6,540 nucleotides of DNA from Candidatus Methanogasteraceae archaeon UBA261 (GCA_002506015.1 DAWR01000053.1:1-6540); one strand, 5' to 3'. Counted from the first letter of the stretch, positions 1 to 6,510 are shown. A program made the numbers and translations. Notes: generated by a model not told the origin, from the sequence alone.

Positions 1-1
1 G

Positions 2-103
2 GTGAAGCAAAACATACTCTTTCTTGATCCTGTCGAGAGAACAATAAAGCCACAATCACGGCTGAATCTCTCTGCAATCCGGGAGGTTGTGAAGAATGCA
101 TAA
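2..103 (+). CDS. possible 3' end of an unrecognised gene (partial, 5' end outside window)
   Basis: An open frame enters from the left edge and gives 33 residues before a TAA at 101-103. It contains LFLDPVERTIKPQ and ends in LSAIREVVKNA, which looks like a C-terminal helix of mixed polarity. The residue and codon mix is protein-like, and the other two plus frames meet stops early. I do not recognise the family. If real, the gene converges on argJ across a 292-bp gap. The fragment is short enough to be a chance open frame, so the call is weak. Confidence 0.3.
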   Translation: MKQNILFLDPVERTIKPQSRLNLSAIREVVKNA

Positions 104-395
104 AACCGGAATGACTGTCAGGGGTCGCTCTGATTTCGCAGGCTGCGGCTGGGCATATGGAATTATGAGCGGGCGGACAGCGAGGATACAAGCACGGAAA
201 GCACGGATATTCTGAGCCACGAACCAGCCCTAATCATCTTTGTCTACTGATCGGTCAACCTCCAGAAGCAGTATCACCTGAAAAATTGCTGAGTCTGGGG
301 GATTCCGTGGTTTTCAAAGGATACCAAAGGGGGTGATTTTTCAATCTTTGCGTTCTCGTTCTCCAGTTTAACGAGAAAAGGTGCAAAGACAATAC
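104..395. other. intergenic region left of argJ
   Basis: No convincing gene lies in this gap between the left-edge frame and the end of argJ. A 34-codon ATG frame at 111-215 has no family resemblance or Shine-Dalgarno site. The stretch holds a short direct repeat, GCACGGA (192-198 and 201-207), a CCACGAA at 218-224, and ATTCCGTGGTTTT at 302-314, which resembles a sequence downstream of rpoA2. GGGGGTGAT at 329-337 looks like a strong archaeal Shine-Dalgarno site but no start codon opens a usable frame after it. The hairpin at 345-389 is listed separately. Confidence 0.5.
345..389 (-). terminator. two-part hairpin just downstream of argJ, possible terminator
   Basis: The outer arms TCTTTGC (345-351) and GCAAAGA (383-389) pair perfectly over 7 bp. 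The inner arms TTCTCGTT (353-360) and AACGAGAA (370-377) pair over 8 bp around a 9-base loop. One base on the left and five on the right form the internal loop between the arms. The structure begins 6 bases after the argJ stop codon in the direction of argJ transcription, as expected for a 3' end. No strong U tract follows on the argJ strand, so it could instead be an mRNA-stabilising structure. On the plus strand a short T run (337-341) precedes it. Confidence 0.4.
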
Positions 396-1565
396 TCAAC
401 TCGTGTAGTCCGCATTGATCTTCACATACCCGCATGTCAGATCGCAGCCCCACGCAGTCGCCTCGCCACTGCCAATTCCCAGATCGACAGCAATCTTGAT
501 CTCCTCTCCGCTCATATCAACGAGAGCGCCATCAACAACCGTTCCGCAATCAACGACAGTCGTTTCACAGAGCACAAGCGAGATTCGATCCGGTTCAACC
601 GCGGCACCTGAGTACCCGACAGCAGCGATCACCCGCCCCCAGTTCGGATCGCAGCCATGAACAGCGGTCTTAACAAGTGGTGACTTGACAATCGCCTTTG
701 CCGCAGCCTTCGCATCCGCGTCAGTTCCCGCACCGGTGACCCTCACCTCGATTTGCTTCTCTGCGCCCTCGCCATCGCGGGCGATCATCTTCGCAAGTTC
801 TGTGCAGACACAATTGAGTCCTTCCTGAAACTCCTCTTCGTCCGGTTCATCCCTCGCGGCAGCGCTCGCCGTCAGAAGCACCATGTCGTTGGTGCTGGTA
901 TCGCCGTCCACCACGATCATATTGAAACTGCGATTTACAGCCTGCTTCAGGCACGAATCGAGCGTTTCGTGCGGCAGATCGGCGTCGGTGTAGATGAACG
1001 CAAGCATCGTTGCCATATCGGGCGCAATCATGCCAGAGCCCTTTGCAATCCCGCCGATTCGAACGCCTGACCGGAGTTCGACTGCAAACTCCTTCGGGTA
1101 CGTGTCTGTTGTCATGATGGCGCGTGCCGCTGCTTCGCTTCCCACGGGAGTATCGGATAATCCGGCGACAACAGAGTCGATATGATCCGCAATCCATTCC
1201 AGATCGAGCGGAACACCGATTACGCCGGTTGAGGCGACACCGATCGCATCCGTCTTGAGATTAAGCCTCTTTGCCGCGAGTTCTGCCATGCTCTTCGCAT
1301 CAGCGAGTCCGCGCTCCATCGTGAACGCGTTTGCGCACCCGCTGTTTATGACTACGGAATCGAGTCTGTGGTTCTCTCGCAGATTTGATCCCGTTAGCAC
1401 CATCGGAGCCGCAATGAACCTGTTTTTTGTGAAGACTCCGACAGATTCTCCACTACCAGTGATTACAGCAAGACCTGACTTACCTTCCTTGATTCCATGA
1501 GCGCACACGCCGCGAACAGCGCACACGCCACCGTCCACCCGTTTCATCGTTTCCATCGGTTTCAT
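396..1565 (-). CDS. argJ: ArgJ, glutamate N-acetyltransferase / ornithine acetyltransferase
   Basis: This cytosolic enzyme moves the acetyl group from N-acetylornithine to glutamate, giving ornithine and renewing N-acetylglutamate in the cyclic arginine pathway. Bifunctional members also use acetyl-CoA; the sequence alone does not say which type this is. The 389-residue frame has family length. It carries the oxyanion-hole motif ASTGVIG (residues 111-117) and the self-cleavage region GSGMIAPDMATML (176-188). Cleavage is expected before Thr186, which becomes the nucleophile of the beta chain. Further marks are DGDTSTND, GCDPNWGR and the C-terminal INADYTS. Three in-frame ATGs lie at codons 1, 4 and 7. 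The seventh (1547) gives MKRVDGG, matching where relatives such as the Methanocaldococcus protein begin, so the true start may be 1547. The gene diverges from rpoA1 and has no other arg gene beside it in the window. Confidence 0.96.
   Translation of the reverse strand: MKPMETMKRVDGGVCAVRGVCAHGIKEGKSGLAVITGSGESVGVFTKNRFIAAPMVLTGSNLRENHRLDSVVINSGCANAFTMERGLADAKSMAELAAKRLNLKTDAIGVASTGVIGVPLDLEWIADHIDSVVAGLSDTPVGSEAAARAIMTTDTYPKEFAVELRSGVRIGGIAKGSGMIAPDMATMLAFIYTDADLPHETLDSCLKQAVNRSFNMIVVDGDTSTNDMVLLTASAAARDEPDEEEFQEGLNCVCTELAKMIARDGEGAEKQIEVRVTGAGTDADAKAAAKAIVKSPLVKTAVHGCDPNWGRVIAAVGYSGAAVEPDRISLVLCETTVVDCGTVVDGALVDMSGEEIKIAVDLGIGSGEATAWGCDLTCGYVKINADYTS
1500..1529. repeat. 12-bp direct repeat inside the 5' end of argJ
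   Basis: AGCGCACACGCC occurs at 1500-1511 and exactly again at 1518-1529. In ArgJ it encodes the doubled GVCA of GVCAVRGVCA (residues 13-22). Related proteins have a similar pattern here (a glycine-rich stretch with a second G-V), so this is probably coding sequence that has converged or been locally duplicated, without a role as DNA. Confidence 0.5.
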
Positions 1566-1566
1566 C
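1540..1566. repeat. three 9-bp units that triplicate the argJ start codon
   Basis: On the plus strand the units read CGTTTCATC (1540-1548), GTTTCCATC (1549-1557) and GGTTTCATC (1558-1566). On the argJ strand each carries an ATG in the same frame, giving MKPMETMKRV. The array leaves the argJ start uncertain. AAGG at 1568-1571 (argJ strand) is only 2 bases from the first ATG and about 11 from the second. Confidence 0.6.
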
Positions 1567-1603
1567 GCCTTATCCGCTTCTTTTTCACTGCCGCAACAAA
1601 ACC

Positions 1604-1609
1604 TTTATC
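1604..1609 (+). promoter_or_regulatory. TATA-like element in the argJ-rpoA1 divergent region
   Basis: TTTATC sits about 29 bases upstream of the rpoA1 ATG, where an archaeal TATA box would place transcription start within a few bases of the start codon. An A-rich stretch lies just upstream (1596-1601). The same bases read on the other strand as GATAAA, about 41 bases from the first argJ ATG, so one element could in principle serve both directions. It departs from the archaeal consensus, and no better candidate is evident in the short gap. Confidence 0.35.
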
Positions 1610-1634
1610 CCATACACCGCAGACAGGTATAGCA

Positions 1635-4271
1635 ATGAAACAACAGGTTAGCGCTCCAAAGCGTATCGCAAGGATAAATTTTGGCTTAATCTCACCACAA
1701 GAGTACCGGAACATGAGCGTCACCCGGATCATCACAGCGGACACTTATGACGATGATGGTTTTCCGATCGATATGGGGCTCATGGATCCCAGACTGGGGG
1801 TTATCGATCCGGGACTGCGCTGCAAAACCTGCAACGGGAGGGCTGGCGAGTGTCCGGGTCATTTCGGGCACATCGAACTTGTGGCGCCATGCGTGCATGT
1901 CGGATTTGCCAAGCAGATCAGGAATCTGCTGCGAAGCACGTGCCGGAGTTGTAGCAGACTACTCCTTGAGCCCATAGCAAAGAAGGAGTATCGTGAGCAG
2001 ATCGAGCTTCTGCGGGGCAGAGGCCAGACCATCAACTCACTTGTCGAGCGCGTCTTCAGTGAGGCGAGCAAGGTCGAGGTCTGCCCGTACTGTGGAGAAC
2101 ATCAACTCAAGGTCGTCTACGAGAAGCCCACCAAGTATCACGAGATTGATAGTCAGCTTCTTCCAAGCGATATCAGGGACCGTTTCGAACGCATACCGGA
2201 CGAGGACATTACGGTATTCGGCATGGATCCGGATAATGCGCGTCCCGAATGGATGATTCTGACCGTTTTGCCGGTCCCACCGGTCACAGTGCGCCCATCG
2301 ATCACGCTGCAGACCGGGCAGCGCAGCGAGGATGACCTGACGCACAAGCTTGTTGATATCATACGGATCAACCAGCGGTTCCAGGAGAACAAGGAGGCTG
2401 GCGCGCCCCAGTTGATAATCGAGGACCTCTGGGAGCTGTTGCAGTACCACGTGACCACATTTCTGGACAACAGCGTCTCAGGGATACCGCCGGCGAGACA
2501 CAGGAGTGGCAGACCGCTCAAGACGTTGTCGCAGCGCCTGAAAGGAAAAGAAGGACGATTCAGAGGGAGTCTCTCGGGTAAGCGTGTGAATTTCAGCGGA
2601 AGAACCGTGATCTCTCCGGATCCAAATCTTTCAATCAACGAGGTCGGCGTTCCTGAGGCGGTTGCGAGTGAACTGACATTTACGCTCAAGACCGTGCCAA
2701 GAAACATCGAGGAGTTAAAGGAGTATGTGCGCCGCGGCCCGGATAACCACCCTGGCGCAAACTATGTGACCAGAACCGACGGACACAAGGTGAAGATCAG
2801 CGATATAAACCGGGAAGAGCTCGCTGAAACGCTTGAATGCGGCTGGCTCGTGGAGAGGCATCTCAAGGATGGTGATATCGTGCTCTTCAATCGTCAGCCA
2901 TCCCTGCACAAGATGAGTATCATGGCACACGAGGTGAAGGTCATGCCTGGGAAGACGTTCCGGCTGAACCCTGCAGTCTGCCCGCCGTACAACGCCGATT
3001 TTGATGGCGATGAGATGAACATCCATGTACAGCAGACCGTGGAGGCACGGGCTGAAGCGAAGATACTGATGCGGGTTCAGGAAAACATTCTCTCGCCAAG
3101 ATTCGGCGGCCCCATCATTGGTGGGATCCATGACCATATTACAGGGATGTTTCTGTTAACACGTGAGAAAGAGATAGATAAGAACAGTGCGCTCGATATT
3201 CTGCGGAAGACTGGTGTGCGCGACCTGCCAGAACCGGATCATGTCGTTGATTATGTGCCCTACTGGACCGGGAAGCAGATATTCAGCCAGATCCTGCCCG
3301 CCGGGCTGAATCTTGAATATTGTGCAGAGATATGCAGGGAGTGCGACGTCTGCAGGAAGGAGAACTGTCTGTATGATGCGTATGTCGTCATAACGAACGG
3401 AGAACTGCTCTGTGGAACAATCGATGAGAAATCAATAGGCGCATTCAAGGGAATTGTAGTCAACAAGATCATCAGGGAATTCGGAGCTACTGCGGGCGCA
3501 GAGTTCGTGGACAACATGACCAATCTTGCGATCAGGGGGATCATGTACCACGGATTCAGCTTCGGAATCGACGACGAGGACATCCCGGAAGAGGCGATCA
3601 GGCAGATAGGTGAGATCAATAAGGACGGGATCGATGGAAAGGAAGGTATCGCAGAACTGATCGATCAATATGAGCGCGGGGAACTTGAGTCATTGCCGGG
3701 ACGGTCGGACAAGGAGACGCTCGAAATGAGGATTATGCGCGTTCTCGGAGGGGTCCGAGAACAGACTGGTGACAAGGCGGGTCTGCACCTCGGGATAGAC
3801 AACTCTGCGGTTGCGATGGCGGTCTCGGGTGCCAGAGGCTCGATGCTGAACCTTGCGCAGATGGCTGCATGTGTCGGGCAGCAGTCGGTCAGAGGCGAGC
3901 GGATTCAACGGGGCTACCTGGATCGGACACTCCCGCACTTCAAGAAGGACGATTTCGGCGCAGAGGCACACGGGTTTGTGCAGGCATCCTACAAGACCGG
4001 ACTCACCCCGACAGAGTATTTCTTCCACGCGGTCGGTGGCAGAGAAGGTCTCGTGGATACAGCGGTCAGGACGTCTCAGTCGGGTTATCTCCAGCGCAGG
4101 ATGGTGAATGCGCTTCAGGACCTCGAGGCACAGAATGACGGGACCGTAAGGGATACAAGAGGTGTGATTGTACAGACCATGTACGGCGAGGACGGAATCG
4201 ACTCGGCACGTGGTTTTGGTCGCGAGCACATACAGCGGATCGTAAAGGACGTGACTGGGGCGAGTGAATGA
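1635..4271 (+). CDS. rpoA1: DNA-directed RNA polymerase subunit A' (Rpo1N)
   Basis: This is the N-terminal two thirds of the largest RNA polymerase subunit, which holds the catalytic centre. The 878-residue product has normal archaeal length. The clamp zinc site is C63, C66, C73, H76 (CKTC then CPGH). A second Cys set is C103, C106, C150, C153. The catalytic loop NADFDGD spans 453-459, with metal-binding D455, D457 and D459. The funnel follows, and the bridge helix falls in GGREGLVDTAVRTSQSGYLQ (801-820). A Cys cluster, C563, C567, C570, C573 and C578, lies in the middle region. The frame stays open upstream to 1497, but that stretch is antisense to argJ, and family alignment supports the ATG at 1635 (MKQQVSAPKRIARINFGL). 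AGGT at 1625-1628 is a modest ribosome-binding site with 6-base spacing. Upstream is divergent argJ instead of rpoB, which is unusual. Confidence 0.98.
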   Translation: MKQQVSAPKRIARINFGLISPQEYRNMSVTRIITADTYDDDGFPIDMGLMDPRLGVIDPGLRCKTCNGRAGECPGHFGHIELVAPCVHVGFAKQIRNLLRSTCRSCSRLLLEPIAKKEYREQIELLRGRGQTINSLVERVFSEASKVEVCPYCGEHQLKVVYEKPTKYHEIDSQLLPSDIRDRFERIPDEDITVFGMDPDNARPEWMILTVLPVPPVTVRPSITLQTGQRSEDDLTHKLVDIIRINQRFQENKEAGAPQLIIEDLWELLQYHVTTFLDNSVSGIPPARHRSGRPLKTLSQRLKGKEGRFRGSLSGKRVNFSGRTVISPDPNLSINEVGVPEAVASELTFTLKTVPRNIEELKEYVRRGPDNHPGANYVTRTDGHKVKISDINREELAETLECGWLVERHLKDGDIVLFNRQPSLHKMSIMAHEVKVMPGKTFRLNPAVCPPYNADFDGDEMNIHVQQTVEARAEAKILMRVQENILSPRFGGPIIGGIHDHITGMFLLTREKEIDKNSALDILRKTGVRDLPEPDHVVDYVPYWTGKQIFSQILPAGLNLEYCAEICRECDVCRKENCLYDAYVVITNGELLCGTIDEKSIGAFKGIVVNKIIREFGATAGAEFVDNMTNLAIRGIMYHGFSFGIDDEDIPEEAIRQIGEINKDGIDGKEGIAELIDQYERGELESLPGRSDKETLEMRIMRVLGGVREQTGDKAGLHLGIDNSAVAMAVSGARGSMLNLAQMAACVGQQSVRGERIQRGYLDRTLPHFKKDDFGAEAHGFVQASYKTGLTPTEYFFHAVGGREGLVDTAVRTSQSGYLQRRMVNALQDLEAQNDGTVRDTRGVIVQTMYGEDGIDSARGFGREHIQRIVKDVTGASE

Positions 4272-5449
4272 GTGTAACAGAAGAGAGTATAAAAGAGAGG
4301 GTCAGCCCCCTCCCATTGCCACCGAAGATCAGGGACATTTTAAGCAAGGAATTACTCGAGAACGCACCAGGCGAGGCGCAGATGGATGAGATCATAACCA
4401 AAGTCCTGGAGGGTTACACCAATGCCGGAATTGAGCCATGCGAGCCGGTCGGCGTGGTTGCGGCGCAGTCGATAGGCGAACCCGGGACGCAGATGACGAT
4501 GCGGACGTTTCACTACGCCGGTGTCGCCGAGATCAACGTTACGCTTGGACTCCCCAGGTTAATCGAGATTCTCGATGCCCGGAAGAACCCGAGCACGCCT
4601 GTTATGACCGTGTATCTCAAGGATGGCGTAAGCAAACAGAGAGCCCAGGAGGTTGCATGGTCGATTCAGAAGACGACCATCACTGATCTTGGCGAGATTA
4701 TCACAGACCGCTCAAATCGTAGAATTACTATCGAACTTGATGAGCCGGCACTCTATGAGCGAAATCTCACACTGCCGGACGTAATCGAAAAGCTCGAAAC
4801 AAAGCTGAAGGTTCCGATTGATGTGATTGGATATACGCTCATACTCGCCCCAAAGGAGACTGCTTCGAAGACAACTAAAGAGGGCGAAGACGCACAGAAG
4901 GTGGTCACGCTTGGCGCCCTGGTTCAGCTTGGTAGGAATCTCAAGAAGGTAGTGATCAAGGGCATCGAGTCGATTCCGAGGGTGGTTATACAGCGGAATG
5001 ATAGTGAATATGTGCTCTACACCCAGGGCACTGCATTGAAGGAGGCTCTTGAAGTAGAGGGTGTGGACCCGACCCGGACAGTATCAAACCATCCCGGTGA
5101 GATATGCGAGGTCTTCGGGATCGAGGCTGCCAGAAATTCGGTCATAAACGAGATCATGGCAACACTGCGTGAGCAGGGTCTGAACGTGAACATAAAACAC
5201 ATCATGCTCGCGTCAGACATGATGACCTGCGATGGAGAGGTCAAGCAGATCGGAAGACACGGGCTATCCGGAGAGAAGGCAAGTATTCTGGCTCGTGCTG
5301 CCTTTGAGGTGACTGTTAACCACTTGATCGACGCCGGCATGCGCGGAGAGGTTGATGAACTGAGCGGCGTGACCGAGAACGTAATCGTGGGACAGCCGAT
5401 CCATCTCGGAACCGGGGATGTCCATCTCGTTGTAAAGCCACAGGTCTGA
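4268..5449 (+). CDS. rpoA2: DNA-directed RNA polymerase subunit A'' (Rpo1C)
   Basis: This is the C-terminal third of the largest RNA polymerase subunit, which assembles with A' to complete the active centre, jaw and clamp base. The 393-residue length is typical. The trigger-loop region spans about 62-100: GVVAAQSIGEPGTQMTMRTF, then HYAGVAEIN and GLPRLIEI, with the conserved TFH histidine at 81-82 that contacts incoming nucleotide in relatives. Later conserved blocks are GEICEVFGIEAARN (277-290), ASDMMTCDGEVKQIGRHGLS (315-334) and the closing GVTENVIVGQPIHLGTGDV. The start ATG overlaps the rpoA1 stop (ATGA, 4268-4271), so the two are almost surely co-transcribed and translationally coupled, which would favour equal amounts. 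The usual downstream partners rpl30e and nusA are absent; a convergent zinc-ribbon gene follows. Confidence 0.98.
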   Translation: MSVTEESIKERVSPLPLPPKIRDILSKELLENAPGEAQMDEIITKVLEGYTNAGIEPCEPVGVVAAQSIGEPGTQMTMRTFHYAGVAEINVTLGLPRLIEILDARKNPSTPVMTVYLKDGVSKQRAQEVAWSIQKTTITDLGEIITDRSNRRITIELDEPALYERNLTLPDVIEKLETKLKVPIDVIGYTLILAPKETASKTTKEGEDAQKVVTLGALVQLGRNLKKVVIKGIESIPRVVIQRNDSEYVLYTQGTALKEALEVEGVDPTRTVSNHPGEICEVFGIEAARNSVINEIMATLREQGLNVNIKHIMLASDMMTCDGEVKQIGRHGLSGEKASILARAAFEVTVNHLIDAGMRGEVDELSGVTENVIVGQPIHLGTGDVHLVVKPQV

Positions 5450-5478
5450 TCAATCTCAAGGTAGATGTCAGGGCTAAC

Positions 5479-5543
5479 CACAAGATACAGATTTCATGAG
5501 AAAGTGTGATAGTGCACTACTATCTTCTTATGTTAATCTTGTG
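5479..5543 (+). terminator. nested long hairpin between rpoA2 and the convergent zinc-ribbon gene
   Basis: Three paired segments nest on one axis. The outer is CACAAGAT (5479-5486) with ATCTTGTG (5536-5543), 8 bp. The middle is CATGAGAA (5495-5502) with TTCTTATG (5525-5532), 8 bp including one G-U pair. The inner is GATAGT (5508-5513) with ACTATC (5519-5524), 6 bp around a GCACT loop. A T-rich tract, GTGGTTTTTC (5551-5560), follows on the rpoA2 strand. Its place between two convergent stop codons (5449 and 5574) fits a terminator, perhaps for both directions. Termination itself is inferred. Confidence 0.5.
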
Positions 5544-5573
5544 TAATTTCGTGGTTTTTCACCTCAGCTAATA

Positions 5574-5702
5574 TCATGTTCGCATAACATCCGCACTCCC
5601 ACACTGTGGACAGGTGATCGGAGCGAAGTTCGGATCGGTCTGAAATGTGAACTCGCAGATATTACATACGAAGTACACCATCGATTGATCAATGTCGTCC
5701 AT
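5574..5702 (-). CDS. 42-residue zinc-ribbon (rubredoxin-like or FmdB-like) protein
   Basis: The product has two CxxC knuckles, C13-x2-C16 and C31-x2-C34, separated by 14 residues. They sit in YFVCNICEF and ITCPQCGSADV, which would bind one Zn (or Fe) ion in a ribbon fold. Such minimal ribbons resemble FmdB-type putative regulators and the rubredoxin-like tails of larger proteins; the actual role is unknown. It is not RNA polymerase subunit P: that subunit's C-terminal basic RILxKxRP signature is missing. An in-frame ATG at 5729 would add nine residues, but it directly abuts a TATA box at 5730-5737, so transcription should begin near 5707 and translation at 5702. The gene is convergent with rpoA2 and lies 86 bp after tpiA on the same strand, but with its own promoter. 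Confidence 0.72.
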   Translation of the reverse strand: MDDIDQSMVYFVCNICEFTFQTDPNFAPITCPQCGSADVMRT

Positions 5703-5729
5703 GGTAATTAGTATCGGGTTGCGAGACAT

Positions 5730-5737
5730 AAATATAA
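5730..5737 (-). promoter_or_regulatory. TATA box for the zinc-ribbon gene
   Basis: On the minus strand the bases read TTATATTT, close to the archaeal TATA consensus, preceded by a purine-rich GCGAGAG as a possible BRE. The centre lies about 31 bases from the ATG at 5702, which predicts a start of transcription within roughly 5 bases of that codon, so a leaderless or nearly leaderless mRNA. It falls in the gap after tpiA, so the small gene can be expressed independently of it. Confidence 0.55.
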
Positions 5738-5788
5738 CTCTCGCAGCGTTGGGGGTAAGTTGACTATGAGATCAGTACTGTCACACCC

Positions 5789-6466
5789 CTATATCCCGCG
5801 CACCAGATCCCTGAGTGCATCTCCCGGGTCAGGAGCCCGGATGATCCCGGATGCAAGCAATACGCCAACTGTGCCGAGTTTCAGCGCAGCCCGCATGTCC
5901 TCGCCCTTTGATATGCCTGCGCCGCAGAGCACCTGAACATTGGGATTGATTCCCAAGACTGCGTCCGCCGCACCAGAGACGATCCCGGGATCCGCCGTTG
6001 ATACGGGGATGCCTGAACCGATCAATTCAGGGGGTTCAATCGCAACAAAATCCGGTTCCAGCGCTGCAGCGGCTTTTGTGGTTGCGATATTGTTGCTGCA
6101 TACAATCGTTGCAAGACCGGCGCGATCCGCTGCCTGAATCGCAGAATCAATATCAGCGAGCGTTAGTCTGCGCTCTGAGTGATTGATCAGCGTTCCGATG
6201 GCGCCAGAATCGCTTGCAGCCTCTGCAAGCACAGACCCTGTGTGGCTGCCCGGACTGATACCATCGATGTGCTGCGCAAAGACCGGAATTCCGATCTCTG
6301 CTACTGCGCGGAGGTCAGACAGTTGCGGCACTGCTATAATCGATATCCCGGTTTCTTTGCTGACGTCAGCACACATCCCGGCAATACGGACGGCGTTTTT
6401 TCCGGTTGACTCCATATATGTCTTGAAATTCAATACCACCAGTGGAGTTTTCATCTGTTTCATCAT
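5789..6466 (-). CDS. tpiA: triosephosphate isomerase, archaeal type
   Basis: This cytosolic enzyme interconverts dihydroxyacetone phosphate and glyceraldehyde 3-phosphate in glycolysis and gluconeogenesis. The 225 residues match the short archaeal form (bacterial and eukaryotic forms are near 250). Substrate-binding N13 and K15 lie in LNFKTY (12-17), the catalytic histidine H96 in NHSERR (95-100), and the catalytic glutamate E144 in AIEPPELIG (142-150). The phosphate-binding ends are CGAGIS (181-186) and GVLLASG (201-207). All key residues are present. ATGs occur at codons 1, 2 and 5; the Shine-Dalgarno site at 6471-6476 fits codon 1 or 2 best, while many relatives would align at codon 5 (MKTPLVVLNFKTY). 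No other sugar-metabolism gene is visible beside it. Confidence 0.97.
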   Translation of the reverse strand: MMKQMKTPLVVLNFKTYMESTGKNAVRIAGMCADVSKETGISIIAVPQLSDLRAVAEIGIPVFAQHIDGISPGSHTGSVLAEAASDSGAIGTLINHSERRLTLADIDSAIQAADRAGLATIVCSNNIATTKAAAALEPDFVAIEPPELIGSGIPVSTADPGIVSGAADAVLGINPNVQVLCGAGISKGEDMRAALKLGTVGVLLASGIIRAPDPGDALRDLVRGI

Positions 6467-6470
6467 GCAA

Positions 6471-6476
6471 TCTCCT
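6471..6476 (-). promoter_or_regulatory. Shine-Dalgarno site of tpiA
   Basis: AGGAGA on the minus strand lies 4 bases before the first tpiA ATG (6466) and 7 before the second (6463). This is the best ribosome-binding site in the window, and it supports starting at one of the first two ATGs over the third at 6454. Confidence 0.6.
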
Positions 6477-6501
6477 GTTTGGTGTATTGCATCGGAAATT
6501 G

Positions 6502-6510
6502 CTTAAAACT
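6502..6510 (-). promoter_or_regulatory. possible TATA-like element upstream of tpiA
   Basis: On the minus strand the bases read AGTTTTAAG. The element lies about 40 bases before the tpiA ATG, which would give a leader of roughly 12-15 bases, just long enough to include the Shine-Dalgarno site. The match to the archaeal consensus is partial, and tpiA could instead be transcribed from farther upstream. Confidence 0.25.

Noticed and set aside
111..215. A 34-codon plus-strand ATG frame in the left intergenic region
   Set aside because: No ribosome-binding site, no family resemblance, and it covers low-complexity GCACGGA repeats.
329..337. GGGGGTGAT as a ribosome-binding site of an unseen gene
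   Set aside because: It matches the archaeal Shine-Dalgarno consensus, but no ATG or GTG follows. A TTG frame at 348 ends after 7 codons.
1497..1634. Upstream extension of the rpoA1 frame by 46 residues
   Set aside because: It starts inside argJ on the opposite strand, is rich in His/Phe repeats caused by the 9-bp units, and has no counterpart in archaeal A' proteins, which begin near the ATG at 1635.
3690..4229. Long minus-strand open frame within rpoA1, and similar ones at 2153-2707 and 2715-3137
   Set aside because: They lie fully antisense to strongly conserved polymerase sequence and show no recognisable domains; they are shadows of the real gene.
5574..5702. The small zinc-ribbon protein as RNA polymerase subunit P (Rpo12)
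   Set aside because: Size and two CxxC knuckles fit, and it sits by rpoA2. However, the basic C-terminal tail with the RILxKxRP signature that contacts the polymerase is missing.
5703..5729. Longer zinc-ribbon protein of 51 residues starting at 5729
   Set aside because: The TATA box ends at the base before this ATG, so the transcript should begin downstream of it. The added residues are not part of the ribbon.
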